Source: Stutzerimonas stutzeri
GTDB lineage: Bacteria > Pseudomonadota > Gammaproteobacteria > Pseudomonadales > Pseudomonadaceae
NCBI RefSeq assembly: GCF_013522825.1
Contig: NZ_JAAMQZ010000036.1
Coordinates: 1 to 46,522 of the forward strand
Reading direction: 5' to 3'
Length of the DNA: 46,522 nucleotides
Shown here: in pieces, positions 16,742 through 24,990 of the stretch
How positions within the stretch are numbered: the first letter of the stretch is position 1
How the letters are laid out: every line of letters starts with the position of its first letter
Notes under the pieces: model-generated
Told to the model about the DNA's origin: nothing
Seen by the model: only the letters and a program-made list of their open reading frames with translations
The model's database searches: none
Made by a program: the position numbers and the translations under genes

Positions 16742-16954
16742 ATGGCACTTGTTGAAATCTCTCTTGCCCGCGTTTTTCGTTACGCCGGTCGCGATCTCCC
16801 CGACCCGCAGCCCGAAATGTCCGTGGCTGATGTGCTGAAACACTATGCCCGTCAGTTCCCAAAGCTCAACGGAGCGAAAATCATCGACCCCATTGTGGAG
16901 AATGACAGCTATGTCTACGAGTTCCGAGACGGCGGATTCGGCGCAAAAGGTTGA
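16742..16954 (+). CDS. PRTRC system protein C (ubiquitin-like)
   Basis: A 70-residue protein matching PRTRC protein C, described in the comparative literature as a ubiquitin-like (beta-grasp) modifier. It has LARVFRYAGRDLPDP at 8-22, VLKHYARQFPKL near 31-42 and a tail ending GFGAKG, with a C-terminal glycine as expected of a conjugated modifier. It lies between E and F and shares an operon with E1-like and E2-like proteins. Conjugation has not been shown for this family as far as I know. Confidence 0.82.
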   Translation: MALVEISLARVFRYAGRDLPDPQPEMSVADVLKHYARQFPKLNGAKIIDPIVENDSYVYEFRDGGFGAKG

Positions 16955-17117
16955 CCCGCTTGAAGTCCTGAAAGCGTGGGAGCGTGGCGAACTGGATCGC
17001 CACCTCCCGTCCGGTACCGAACCTGATTGTTTAGACCACCAGCAGAGACAAAGGCTATGGAAGTTGCTCTCCTCCCCCGCCAACCCCGGCACTATCGACT
17101 TCCACCTGCCGCGCTGA
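16911..17117 (+). CDS. Small overlapping ORF between PRTRC C and F
   Basis: A 68-residue frame that overlaps the end of PRTRC C by 44 nt and the start of PRTRC F by 61 nt, both in other frames. It has GGAG 8 nt before the ATG, good codon use and a protein-like sequence (DPLEVLKAWERGELDRHLP). It may be a real accessory PRTRC gene or a translational coupler. I do not recognise a family. Confidence 0.45.
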   Translation: MSTSSETADSAQKVDPLEVLKAWERGELDRHLPSGTEPDCLDHQQRQRLWKLLSSPANPGTIDFHLPR

Positions 17118-18424
17118 CACCTCTTAGCCTGCCGAATGTTGGGCCTGTGATGCGTGACGCACAGGCCAAACTGTTCAGCCGGGACTATGCAGGGGTGGTC
17201 GACCACCAGGCTCATAGCATGCTGTGCCGAGAGGCCCTGGAAGCTGGTCTGGTAGCTGAAAGTTCAATCGAATGGCTTCGGCAGTACCCAAACAGCTATG
17301 GGCTGCACCGCCTCACGGGCGAGGTTGTACAGCGCCTTGGTGCGTCATTTGCCATCAACGATGAAGGCCTCTTCCCGCAACGCGCCAGCCTGCTGAACCG
17401 GCTGAACACCCCGTACGTCGATCCAGTTGCGACGGCATCCTACGCAATAGGCGCTGTAGAGGCAGGGTTGATCGGTCTTGATGCGCTCGCCCCTCATGTC
17501 GAGGCAGGCCCTGATGGGGCTGGCAGGATAATGGCGGAGCTAGAGCGCTCGTTGATCAGTCGAGTCAAGGTGCCCACAGCCGTCGAGGACGCCTACACCT
17601 TCGGAATCCAGGACGGCCATTTCATTCTGGAGTCGAGCTGCTTCGCTTCCTTCACGGTTCAAGCGCCAGCAAGCTTGGAACTGCGAGTGCTTCTTTTCAA
17701 AACACTCGACGCGATGACGCGCCATCTGCTGCCGTTCCACACGCCAATGACCTTCCTGGGGCCGCATAGCTACCTCAACCACGGTCTATCGGAGGCTTTC
17801 GAGGAGCTGTCTCCGCGCTTGGCAACCCACTCTAGAGAGGAACTGTGCGCCTTCCTGCTGGATGATTCGGTCGAGCATGATGATTACATCGCCGAATATC
17901 TCTACTGCCATGGCCAAGACGAGGACTCTGTAAACAGCCTGCTTGACGCCATCTACGAGATGGATGAGCTGAAACAGATAGCTGGAGCCACGCTTGGCCA
18001 GGGAGATCGGTGTGAGATCGAGGAGCTGTTCGATCAAGCGCGGCAAATCTGTGAGCGTGATGATGCACACGCCCCGTTGGTTCAAGTGCTGGCGGAAGCC
18101 TTGCAGCACTGCCTGGAGCATGAGGCCAGTGGATCGCTCAAAGAGTTCAACCCCCACGATTTCCCAGGCACAGCCGGTGATGGGGTTTCTCTTTTCGAGA
18201 GCATTCTGGTGTGCCTGACTAGGGATTTTCCAAATCTAGAGCAGAGTAGCTATGACGGTTTTGACGGCATTGTCAGCGGCTCTGGCTTCCCTGCAATTGG
18301 GTTACCGCTGAGTCCTGATCAACTGCGCACCGTCACCCTGCCAGTTCTAGATGCGCTTTCGCTGACGCTAGGTCTGTTGCAGCGAATCGCCGACGCTTTA
18401 GAGGAATGCGGTAATGCTGAGTGA
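17057..18424 (+). CDS. PRTRC system protein F
   Basis: A 455-residue protein matching PRTRC protein F in position and length. It is helical, with no catalytic motif I can name; the first 30 residues are Pro/Leu-rich. ATG 17057 has AAAGG just upstream; the longer frame from 17027 is less likely. It overlaps the start of protein B by 11 nt, so the cassette is tightly coupled. Function unknown. Confidence 0.8.
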   Translation: MEVALLPRQPRHYRLPPAALTPLSLPNVGPVMRDAQAKLFSRDYAGVVDHQAHSMLCREALEAGLVAESSIEWLRQYPNSYGLHRLTGEVVQRLGASFAINDEGLFPQRASLLNRLNTPYVDPVATASYAIGAVEAGLIGLDALAPHVEAGPDGAGRIMAELERSLISRVKVPTAVEDAYTFGIQDGHFILESSCFASFTVQAPASLELRVLLFKTLDAMTRHLLPFHTPMTFLGPHSYLNHGLSEAFEELSPRLATHSREELCAFLLDDSVEHDDYIAEYLYCHGQDEDSVNSLLDAIYEMDELKQIAGATLGQGDRCEIEELFDQARQICERDDAHAPLVQVLAEALQHCLEHEASGSLKEFNPHDFPGTAGDGVSLFESILVCLTRDFPNLEQSSYDGFDGIVSGSGFPAIGLPLSPDQLRTVTLPVLDALSLTLGLLQRIADALEECGNAE

Positions 18425-19118
18425 AAAAGTTTCGAGCAAGGCCATGCTGATACACCACCACAGCCAGACCGGCGTGGTCACGGTCACCAGTCACGGCGTC
18501 ATCGCGCTGGAAGATGGTAAGGCCGGCTTCACGCTGGGCGCTGGGAGGGCATTCAGCGCCTACGACAAATCCGAGCTGGCGGCTCTGCTGCTGAATGAGG
18601 ATGCAGGGGCGGAATATCTCCCTGAGCATTACCTGTTCAGCTCACGCACCGTCTTGGCCTGGTACCGTCGCCCCGGTCTGCACGATATCCCCATCCTTGG
18701 CGAGCGCCTACGCGCCCCGCTGCCAGGCTTGGTCTTCATCGCTGCGGCCAACCAATCCTTCCGTTGCTTTGCGTTCAAGGGTAATCAGCGCCCGACGCCG
18801 GAAACGGAACTCTTCTATGCCCCGTTGGGGAATGTTTACCAAGGTGGAACCTTCTGCACTGGCAGCGGCCACGTTCCTCGCGATGTTCGACGTGAGAATA
18901 TCCCGGCCTGGGAAAACTTCGTGCTGGAAAGCGACAATACCCACAGCGGCACGGTTGAGCCGGTGGCGGGCTGCCGCTCGTTTGAAGCCTTGAAGGAGTT
19001 CTATCGAGCACTGAGTGAGAAAGGATCGAAGCGGTTCCCAGCCTCGAAACTGGTTTCAGCTGGGTCGTACAGTGGCCCGCTAACGCTGGCACAAGCTATC
19101 AAAGGGGGTGCGCGATGA
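18414..19118 (+). CDS. PRTRC system protein B (E2-like)
   Basis: A 234-residue protein matching PRTRC protein B, which comparative studies place in a prokaryotic E2 (ubiquitin-conjugating) fold family. The candidate active-site cysteine is Cys148 in GGTFCTG, following PLGNVY; Trp83 in LAWYRRPG is another conserved-looking position. GAGG lies upstream of the ATG. It overlaps F and also ThiF (ATGA, 19115-19118). With C and ThiF it would form a modifier-E1-E2 set. The enzymatic role is inferred. Confidence 0.8.
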   Translation: MLSEKVSSKAMLIHHHSQTGVVTVTSHGVIALEDGKAGFTLGAGRAFSAYDKSELAALLLNEDAGAEYLPEHYLFSSRTVLAWYRRPGLHDIPILGERLRAPLPGLVFIAAANQSFRCFAFKGNQRPTPETELFYAPLGNVYQGGTFCTGSGHVPRDVRRENIPAWENFVLESDNTHSGTVEPVAGCRSFEALKEFYRALSEKGSKRFPASKLVSAGSYSGPLTLAQAIKGGAR

Positions 19119-19888
19119 GCGTTCATCCGATCACGGCTCAGCAATCCCCGATCTACAAGACGCCAGCTTCGTGGGTTGAACGCGCACCACGCATTGTGGT
19201 TATCGGGGCCGGTGGCAATGGCAGCGAGGTGGTTGATGCGCTGGCCAGCTTCCACCATGCGCTTCGCTCCCTCGGCCATCCAGAGGGTCTGGAGGTCACG
19301 GTCATTGACGATGCAATCGTGCGCGAGCCGAATCTCGTACGTCAGCGTTTCTGGCCGTGTGACTTGGGCCAATTCAAAGCAATCAGCTTGGTGAATCGCT
19401 ACAACCTCATGCTGGGTACGTCCTGGGAGGCCCTACCCTTCCGATTCCCAAGCAGCGAGACGACAGAGGTGATGCGCGCCGCCGACTTGATCATTTCCGC
19501 TGTTGACCTTTCTTCGGCACGGCGTGCAATTGCCAGCAGCTCGGTGCTTTCCAAGCACTGCATGTGGCTTGACCTCGGCAACGAGGCCAGACATGGGCAG
19601 GTTGTGTTCGGGGCTGCGCATAAAGACAGGCGCGGCCTCTACCCCAATGTGATGGATGCTTACCCCGAAATCGAAACGCTCGAGGATGACACCAAAAAGT
19701 CCTGCTCGGTCGCGGAAGCCATACGGTCACAGGACTGTTTGGTCAACCGTGCGGTCACGACTGCCGGAATGAGCATTGTGTGGGAGTTGCTGCGGACTGG
19801 TGAAACCGACAAGCACTGGATCACCGTGGATCTAGCGTCCGGTTGCCAGAACACTTTCCCCTTCCCCACCGTTGCGCGATGCGGTTAG
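19115..19888 (+). CDS. PRTRC system ThiF-family (E1-like) protein
   Basis: A 257-residue ThiF/E1-type adenylating enzyme. The Rossmann loop is GAGGNGS (31-37), the acidic pair is Asp65-Asp66, NLVRQ spans 73-77 (Arg76 contacts ATP in the family), Lys88 follows and Asp131 sits in SAVDL. Candidate thiol cysteines are Cys197 (KKSCSV) and Cys208. It would adenylate the C-terminal glycine of the ubiquitin-like protein C. It is the last gene of the cassette. No PRTRC A (JAMM peptidase) gene lies between B and this gene, where it is often found. Confidence 0.88.
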   Translation: MSVHPITAQQSPIYKTPASWVERAPRIVVIGAGGNGSEVVDALASFHHALRSLGHPEGLEVTVIDDAIVREPNLVRQRFWPCDLGQFKAISLVNRYNLMLGTSWEALPFRFPSSETTEVMRAADLIISAVDLSSARRAIASSSVLSKHCMWLDLGNEARHGQVVFGAAHKDRRGLYPNVMDAYPEIETLEDDTKKSCSVAEAIRSQDCLVNRAVTTAGMSIVWELLRTGETDKHWITVDLASGCQNTFPFPTVARCG

Positions 19889-19889
19889 G

Positions 19890-20189
19890 TCAAGGGCTAT
19901 CGCGTCCGAGCTGATCGAGGCGTTGCTCCATTTGCGCTATGAGGTCTGCGGCTTTGACTTCGAGGATATTTGAGAGCCGCAAGATCAGTGGGAGAGTCGG
20001 TAAACTTTCCCCCCTCTCGATTTTTCCCAGGTGCGCCCGCTCAATCCCAGCCAGGAGAGCAAGTTTCTCCTGAGCCAGGCCTGATTTGATGCGCTGTTCA
20101 CGTACGACATTGCCGAAAGCTCCTGCCACCTGAGGGTCAAAGCTCGATGTTCCAGCCGGTCGCCCGCGTGCGGGTGGTCGCTTCTCCAT
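19890..20189 (-). CDS. Xre-family transcriptional regulator
   Basis: A 99-residue protein with one Cro/C1-type helix-turn-helix: VVREQRIKSGLAQEKLALLAG, then IERAHLGKIERGESLPTL (about 26-65), followed by an alpha-helical dimerisation region. The N-terminus is Arg/Pro-rich. The start at 20189 is preferred over a TTG at 20216, though neither has a clear ribosome-binding site. It is convergent with the PRTRC cassette (1 nt apart) and divergent from the gene at 20318, so it may control that promoter. Confidence 0.82.
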   Translation of the reverse strand: MEKRPPARGRPAGTSSFDPQVAGAFGNVVREQRIKSGLAQEKLALLAGIERAHLGKIERGESLPTLPLILRLSNILEVKAADLIAQMEQRLDQLGRDSP

Positions 20190-20317
20190 AGACAGGAGCG
20201 TTATCGGCAGGAACAATTAAAACCACGTTTAAGAATACCCGTTTCGCTATTTACGCTATGCCCGTTCGGCCAGCGGAGCGGTTTTGTATGCACACTCCCT
20301 GGTTAGGAACCGAAGAT

Positions 20318-20875
20318 ATGACTCACGTTGACCCCTCCGTACCTCAGCACTTGGCAGAGCTTTACCAAGAGCTGAACGCATCGAGAGCGACCCTTCTGGC
20401 ACTGATCGAGGCAGAGGGTTCTGGCATCCATCGCCGGACACTGGATCAGCTTGACCGCATGATTGCAGAGATATTTTTTCCACTGGAGTCCGTCGTTTAC
20501 GGCGAAGACGATGCTTCCTCCACGGACAACGCTGCGACTGTGACCCCGGCTGGATATGCGTGGCGTGTAATCGGTCGCAATGGAGAAGTCAGGACTCTCC
20601 GCTGTGACGAAACCGGACAGGAAATATCAGTCTCGATTGAGCGAGCGATAAACGACTTTGCCTTGGTGCCGACTCATTTGCCGGAAGTCTACTGTCCCGA
20701 CCTCGATCTCACTCCGACGCAACTGGAGGGGAAATATGCACAGCGTGGCCACAACCACCCTTTCCTGACCAATTACCAGTGGCTCCAAGCGGTGCGCAAC
20801 ACCCAGACCCAGCTTGGATACTGGCAGTGGGTTTTGGCAGAACTGTCGGCACTGCACCGAAGTTCGCTGTCCTAA
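20318..20875 (+). CDS. Hypothetical protein divergent from the Xre regulator
   Basis: A 185-residue protein. The first 50 residues are helical (HLAELYQELNASRATLLALI); a beta-rich middle follows (GYAWRVIGRNGEVRTLRC), then an aromatic C-terminal part with GHNHPFLTNYQWLQ. AGGA lies about 10 nt before the ATG at 20318; ATGs at 20258 and 20288 are alternatives. Function unknown. Confidence 0.6.
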   Translation: MTHVDPSVPQHLAELYQELNASRATLLALIEAEGSGIHRRTLDQLDRMIAEIFFPLESVVYGEDDASSTDNAATVTPAGYAWRVIGRNGEVRTLRCDETGQEISVSIERAINDFALVPTHLPEVYCPDLDLTPTQLEGKYAQRGHNHPFLTNYQWLQAVRNTQTQLGYWQWVLAELSALHRSSLS

Positions 20876-21012
20876 CGCCGTCCTGAAAGCCGCGCCAATC
20901 TAGTTCGATCCACCTCGGGCCTTGGCGCAGGTTCCTTGATGCCTCCTGCCTATCTGCATCTCTCCCCCCAATTAACTCCTCTTCAATCGGTGTGGGAAAA
21001 GCCATCACTGAC

Positions 21013-21040
21013 TTGGGGTTTTTCCGATAGCGTTTATCCT
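21013..21040 (+). promoter_or_regulatory. TTGGG-family promoter
   Basis: TTGGGG, 16 nt, TATCCT, 29 nt upstream of the ATG at 21070. The only member with G at the sixth -35 base. Confidence 0.6.
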
Positions 21041-21069
21041 GGTCGAAAGCGAATAGGAGGAATGCGATC

Positions 21070-21360
21070 ATGACCGATCAAGTAACGATGCTGTTCGGCC
21101 CTCTGGAACTCCGCAAGACAGAGGAAGGTTGGCAGTACCTCAGCCAGGGAGCTGGTCATGAACCTGGTACCTGGTGTGATGCCACTAGCGTGCTTGGGCC
21201 GTTCGGCGGTTCAGGTGTGAACGATCTGCTTGATGAGTTGGCTGCAACAAAATCCAGTAAGACAGCTCGCGAATCCGAACTGGAAGATGTTCTTGAGCAT
21301 ATTCGCGGCAAAAGTTCCTGCTGCGACGCCTGGGATCTCATCGACCAGGTTTTGCCGTAG
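21070..21360 (+). CDS. Hypothetical protein
   Basis: A 96-residue protein of unknown function. It has a beta-rich N-terminus (TMLFGPLELRKTEEGWQYL) and a helical, charged second half with CC near 83-84. An AGGAGG ribosome-binding site precedes the ATG. Confidence 0.65.
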   Translation: MTDQVTMLFGPLELRKTEEGWQYLSQGAGHEPGTWCDATSVLGPFGGSGVNDLLDELAATKSSKTARESELEDVLEHIRGKSSCCDAWDLIDQVLP

Positions 21361-21416
21361 GCCACTGCGCGATCCACGTCGCGCACTAAGCCCAACCGAA
21401 CGTCGAGGAAGATACT

Positions 21417-21725
21417 GTGGAGTCGGTACACGAAACGCTGAACCCGCAAGGCCCCGGCCAGCAGGACGAGTTCACCGAATGGATGCGTGGCCCTAATGCA
21501 CGTTTCGTCGGGGCAAAACGTCTACCTGACGGCACCTATGCCGGCGTCCTGCCGTTAATGTTCACGTATGCCATCTGTCTTGGAGTGACCTACGAGGCTG
21601 CTTACCAAAAACGGTTCTGCTTTGAGGACACTCCTGTGTGCCTGCATGAATACAGCAAGCTGACCTCCTTCAACGATGAGCCTTCGGGATGGGTTGCACG
21701 GCGTCCACTGATTCAAGATCGTTAA
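21417..21725 (+). CDS. Hypothetical protein
   Basis: A 102-residue protein, not recognised. A central hydrophobic stretch (GVLPLMFTYAICLGVTY near 42-58) may be buried or membrane-associated, followed by a Cys-containing region. The start is GTG at 21417 with GGAAG upstream. It is in the plus-strand operon starting at 21070. Confidence 0.6.
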   Translation: MESVHETLNPQGPGQQDEFTEWMRGPNARFVGAKRLPDGTYAGVLPLMFTYAICLGVTYEAAYQKRFCFEDTPVCLHEYSKLTSFNDEPSGWVARRPLIQDR

Positions 21726-21741
21726 TCTCAAGGAAATCCAC

Positions 21742-21831
21742 ATGACCAAACAACCAATCACGATCATTGACGCAGGTCCGACACATTGCGGCGGTAGATC
21801 CACCGAACCCCGCAAAAGGCACCAGTCATAA
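21742..21831 (+). CDS. 29-residue small ORF coupled to a membrane-protein gene
   Basis: An ATG with AAGGAAA 6 nt upstream opens a 29-residue frame (starting MTKQPITIIDAG, ending RKRHQS). Its TAA shares one base with the ATG at 21831, so it may couple translation or act as a leader peptide. It has a good ribosome-binding site but no homology I can name. Confidence 0.4.
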   Translation: MTKQPITIIDAGPTHCGGRSTEPRKRHQS

Positions 21832-22520
21832 TGCTTTACATCCTCCTATGCTCCGTTGTTCTGCTGATCGTGGTCATTGGTAACGTCGCTCGCGCTACGC
21901 AGGCCTTGGTTTCCTCCGGCCCAAGTCAGCGGCTACAGCAAATGGCTCTCGTGCTGGTTTCCTATGCGGTGGGCATGGCCTACTGCGCACCATTGCTTTA
22001 CCTATTCTTTGGCCCAGATGGCGCTCCAGGGGAAACTCTCGGCATCGATAGTGCGCGGCTAACCGTATACCTACTTTTCGCCGCCTCAGTGGCGCTACTC
22101 TTCTACATCCCCTCACTGTGGAAAAGAGCTGCTAACTCCAAAGGCTTTTGGCCGATGGGTCAGCTCACGCTGGTCGCCCTGGCATGTTTCGTAGGGGGCA
22201 AATCTGCATACGACCATCTAACGTTTTTCAACACCGATCAAGCAGGATGGGCGGATGTTGCGCTCATGAAGGAAATCGGGGAGATAACCGATATGCCGGG
22301 ATGCACAAGCCCGGTTGCCTTTGTCCGGTTCCAATCCACTGGCCCATTTGAATACCGCTGCCCTGGTTTGATCGTTTTCAACCGGCTTTCATCGCAGCCT
22401 TTTGGCCCATGGCCACACAACGATACAGGCTCAAGTCAGCAGCTCGCAGATGTCATCCTGAAAATCAAAAGCGAAGCTAAAGTGGCGGAAGACTTTGCAG
22501 AGGAGCCCGCCCGGTTATGA
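21831..22520 (+). CDS. Hypothetical inner-membrane protein
   Basis: A 229-residue protein with four hydrophobic segments: about 2-20, 37-60, 76-96 and 108-125. The soluble C-terminal domain of about 100 residues carries two Cys (MPGCTSP and YRCPG), so it may be periplasmic with a disulfide. Unknown family. Its start overlaps the 29-residue ORF, and its end overlaps the next gene (ATGA). Confidence 0.65.
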   Translation: MLYILLCSVVLLIVVIGNVARATQALVSSGPSQRLQQMALVLVSYAVGMAYCAPLLYLFFGPDGAPGETLGIDSARLTVYLLFAASVALLFYIPSLWKRAANSKGFWPMGQLTLVALACFVGGKSAYDHLTFFNTDQAGWADVALMKEIGEITDMPGCTSPVAFVRFQSTGPFEYRCPGLIVFNRLSSQPFGPWPHNDTGSSQQLADVILKIKSEAKVAEDFAEEPARL

Positions 22521-22708
22521 GTACGAAAGCCCGCAAGCCAAAGCCAGTGCAGGCACCGTCTGAAATGCCTATTGAGTGGCCGCGTGCCGACCCGGCCGAG
22601 CTGGCGACCTTCGACCCGGCGTCGAAGGTCTGCAATATGAATTGCGGCCAGCACGCCCGCGACCCGCGCAGTAGGGAAGAGCGGCTGTTTCTGTGTACAG
22701 ACTGCTAA
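22517..22708 (+). CDS. Small Cys-rich protein
   Basis: A 63-residue protein. The first half is Pro/Lys-rich; the second has CNMNC and a terminal CTDC, four cysteines that could hold one zinc ion. It starts in an ATGA overlap with the membrane-protein gene. Function unknown. Confidence 0.6.
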   Translation: MSTKARKPKPVQAPSEMPIEWPRADPAELATFDPASKVCNMNCGQHARDPRSREERLFLCTDC

Positions 22709-22723
22709 GGAGTCCGCCCCACT

Positions 22724-22972
22724 ATGACCGCGACCGAAACCCTGTACACCGCCCAGGCCGGCAGCGCCGTGCTGCGCATCGAGCGCAACGGCCGCCGCGA
22801 CCTGCCGTTTACCCTGGACTGCAACCGGCTGCGCAACGGCAGCCCGTCCTATATGGAGCTGCCGCGCGCCTACAAGACCGAGCGCGGCGCGAAGATGGCT
22901 GCGGCGCGGATCACGGGCGGGGGCCTGGAGTGGGTCGCCGTGACCGAGCAAGACCCCGGCGACTGCGCATAA
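22724..22972 (+). CDS. Hypothetical small protein
   Basis: An 82-residue basic, beta-rich protein (SAVLRIERNGRRDLPFTL) of unknown function. It starts 15 nt after the Cys-rich gene with AAGGAG upstream. Its GC content is visibly higher than in the genes around it, so it may have a different history. The 132 bases after it show no gene. Confidence 0.6.
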   Translation: MTATETLYTAQAGSAVLRIERNGRRDLPFTLDCNRLRNGSPSYMELPRAYKTERGAKMAAARITGGGLEWVAVTEQDPGDCA

Positions 22973-23104
22973 CGGCGGATTACGTCAAATCAGCCCTACC
23001 AGGGCGTTGCGGTCTAGCAATCTGAATCAGGACTGCTGGCGACCAGTTGTCGGCGGAGTAGCAGAACAGGGCTAGTCCCTGGCTAAAACGAGGAGAAAAA
23101 GATC

Positions 23105-23266
23105 ATGGCAAACCAAGAAGTCGTAGTGACGACCGACACCCAGGATTTGCTGGGACTGTCCGCTGAGGCAGCAGATGCGATTCTTTCCAACTGCCAGGTG
23201 CAGATCCAGCTCGTAGACCCAGCCGCCGCTGCGCACGCTGTTCAAACCGACGACAACTCAAAGTAG
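23105..23266 (+). CDS. 53-residue hypothetical protein
   Basis: A short frame with a strong GAGGAG site upstream of the ATG. It is acidic, with no hydrophobic segment (starting MANQEVVVTTDTQ). Real-gene status rests on the ribosome-binding site and codon use. Confidence 0.5.
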   Translation: MANQEVVVTTDTQDLLGLSAEAADAILSNCQVQIQLVDPAAAAHAVQTDDNSK

Positions 23267-23296
23267 GCAGCCACGTGCTCGGTATCAGTCATAGCC

Positions 23297-23324
23297 TTGG
23301 GATTCAGGCGATCCTTGAGATGCT
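23297..23324 (+). promoter_or_regulatory. TTGGG-family promoter
   Basis: TTGGGA, 16 nt, GATGCT, with the full CTTGGGATT form, 36 nt upstream of the ATG at 23361. It probably drives the small-gene operon 23361-24917. Confidence 0.65.
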
Positions 23325-23360
23325 TAGCAATAAGACCTCGGATACCCCAGGATGCCCGCA

Positions 23361-23543
23361 ATGACCGATGCTGAGTGGAAGAAAGAAGCAGCTCGACTGC
23401 AAGGCGCAGCAACTCGCGCAAAATCGAAAGTGAAGAAGGTGACAATGCTTGCCGACAAGCTCGAGGCGCGAGAAGCCCAGAAGGCAGCAGAGGAAGCTCT
23501 GCGTATGCACAAGCTGAATTACTACGAATTGGTAGCCATCTAG
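23361..23543 (+). CDS. Small basic coiled-coil protein
   Basis: A 60-residue, highly charged protein predicted to be one long helix (RLQGAATRAKSKVKKVTMLA). AGGA lies 8 nt before the ATG at 23361; the ATG at 23352 is in frame but poorly placed. Function unknown. Confidence 0.55.
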   Translation: MTDAEWKKEAARLQGAATRAKSKVKKVTMLADKLEAREAQKAAEEALRMHKLNYYELVAI

Positions 23544-23613
23544 CACGGGCGCTCAGGCGTGATCGTCTGCCCGCCGCCGGCTATATCAAGTTCCAGAAAT
23601 AGGGAGCACATCC

Positions 23614-23919
23614 ATGGAAATGAAATTTCGCACCCAGTCCGGTGCCACTGTCACTGCCGACCCTATGGCTGAGGCACCGTACCCCCTAGAGCTTGCAGAT
23701 CCAGCAGCTGAGCGTGGCGTTGGCCACGTCGAGTCCGCTTCCCTTCTGCGCAAACAGATTGAGCGCGTGATTCGTGAATACGGCGCAGATCCTGCGGAAG
23801 CAGCTCTGGCCGTATGCGTCATCCTCGATGGAAATCTGGGGCTGGCGGAAGACGGCTACTTCGACGACGACGATACCGTGCTGAACGCTCTCACTGCCGA
23901 CAATCAGGCTGACGACTGA
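23614..23919 (+). CDS. Hypothetical acidic protein
   Basis: A 101-residue protein with a helical middle (SLLRKQIERVIREYGADPAE) and an acidic C-terminus containing a DDDD run. AGGGAG precedes the ATG. Not recognised. Confidence 0.6.
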   Translation: MEMKFRTQSGATVTADPMAEAPYPLELADPAAERGVGHVESASLLRKQIERVIREYGADPAEAALAVCVILDGNLGLAEDGYFDDDDTVLNALTADNQADD

Positions 23920-23950
23920 TCTGTGTGACGAAAATACGGAGGCGAAAACA

Positions 23951-24196
23951 TTGGCCTGGATCAAGACGAAAGACCTCATGCCTACGCCAGGTGTGCCTGT
24001 GCAGTGCAAACTCAGGCATTGCAGCAGTGGAGACATCCAGCAGCATCGTCTGGTTCGTGTGGTCGAGGACGATTGCAGCTGGCGAACTGCCGGCGACCTT
24101 TGCGAATTGAGCTATGACTGGGACGTAATCGAGTGGGAATCGGACGAAAACAGTGAGCCAGCAGACCACCAGCACGGGGACCAGTATGCAAATTAA
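23951..24196 (+). CDS. DUF551-like small protein
   Basis: An 81-residue protein starting at TTG, with GGAGG 8 nt upstream. The pattern WIKTKDLMPTPGVPVQCK followed by WDVIEWE resembles the short DUF551 proteins of phages and plasmids. Its function is unknown. It overlaps the start of the next gene by 11 nt. Confidence 0.6.
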   Translation: MAWIKTKDLMPTPGVPVQCKLRHCSSGDIQQHRLVRVVEDDCSWRTAGDLCELSYDWDVIEWESDENSEPADHQHGDQYAN

Positions 24197-24407
24197 ACGG
24201 AAGGATTTCCGTGCTGGTGGTTCAGGGGATTCAGCCCTGGCCCAATCCATGCTGGAAATGAATGCGTGGCTCAAGGAACGATCTGTTAAGCCCTTTAACG
24301 TCGAAACGCTGGTAGATACTTCGTCCAGCATGGGTTGGGCCGGCCTAGGAGGCGCGGTATCTACGAACGCCGTTGGCGTCCGCCTCTGGTATTCAGAAGA
24401 CGAGTAG
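24186..24407 (+). CDS. Hypothetical small protein
   Basis: A 73-residue protein with a basic N-terminus and a Gly/Ser/Val-rich C-terminal part (DTSSSMGWAGLGGAVSTNAV). The ATG at 24186 follows a GGGGAC site within the previous gene; a GTG at 24153 is possible. Function unknown. Confidence 0.5.
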   Translation: MQIKRKDFRAGGSGDSALAQSMLEMNAWLKERSVKPFNVETLVDTSSSMGWAGLGGAVSTNAVGVRLWYSEDE

Positions 24408-24455
24408 AGTCAATGAATCGCCCGCCTGATCAGCATCTCTAAGGAAAACTGTACT

Positions 24456-24917
24456 GTGAAAAATTTTGCGTTCGTACTCGCCGCTGTGCTCGGTTCAACC
24501 TTTTCCTTTGCCCAGGCCTCGGATAAGCAGCTGACGTTAATCCCTTCCATGTCAGTGATCCCTGTCATCGTCGTTTCTCCGGGGTTGCTCACCACGGCTA
24601 ACGTCCAGGACTTCGATGGGCTGAACCATGCCGCAGGCACCTTCCAACAGGCCAACAAGAAGCTCATCGACAACTTGGTCAAGCGCGAATGCCGAATTAC
24701 GATCCAGGTGATACGGAAGCTCGATGAAAGCAGGATTTATCGTAACTTCGGTAACGGGGAAGGTTCTCTTTCCTGCACAGAGGGTGACGGCTCGATCAGC
24801 GACATCGTTCTCGGCGGCGATCTGGTGGACGAAAGTGGCGCTCTTGGCCTAGACCTCAGAGATTTGAAAAGTGGTACCAAGGCCTACTTTCTCGTGAAGC
24901 AGACTGGCGCGATATAA
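24456..24917 (+). CDS. Exported hypothetical protein
   Basis: A 153-residue protein with a Sec signal peptide (NFAFVLAAVLGSTFSFAQA, cleavage near 21). The mature part is beta-rich with two Cys (REC and SCTEGDG) that could pair in the periplasm. It starts at GTG with AAGGAAAA upstream. A terminator follows at 24942. Confidence 0.65.
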   Translation: MKNFAFVLAAVLGSTFSFAQASDKQLTLIPSMSVIPVIVVSPGLLTTANVQDFDGLNHAAGTFQQANKKLIDNLVKRECRITIQVIRKLDESRIYRNFGNGEGSLSCTEGDGSISDIVLGGDLVDESGALGLDLRDLKSGTKAYFLVKQTGAI

Positions 24918-24941
24918 CCGGCAGTCGAGCCATCCATTGCC

Positions 24942-24963
24942 AGCCCGCTTCCAGCGGGCTTTT
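24942..24963 (+). terminator. Intrinsic terminator
   Basis: AGCCCGCT / AGCGGGCT, an 8-bp stem with a 3-nt loop, followed by TTT, after the exported-protein gene. Confidence 0.7.
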
Positions 24964-24990
24964 GCGGTACCGACACGGAGGAGTGCCAAT

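Noticed and set aside
20720..20790. HxHP-like sequence GHNHPF in the protein at 20318, considered as a missing JAMM peptidase (PRTRC A)
   Set aside because: The JAMM Ser-x-x-Asp and upstream Glu are not in the right place, and the fold signature is absent.
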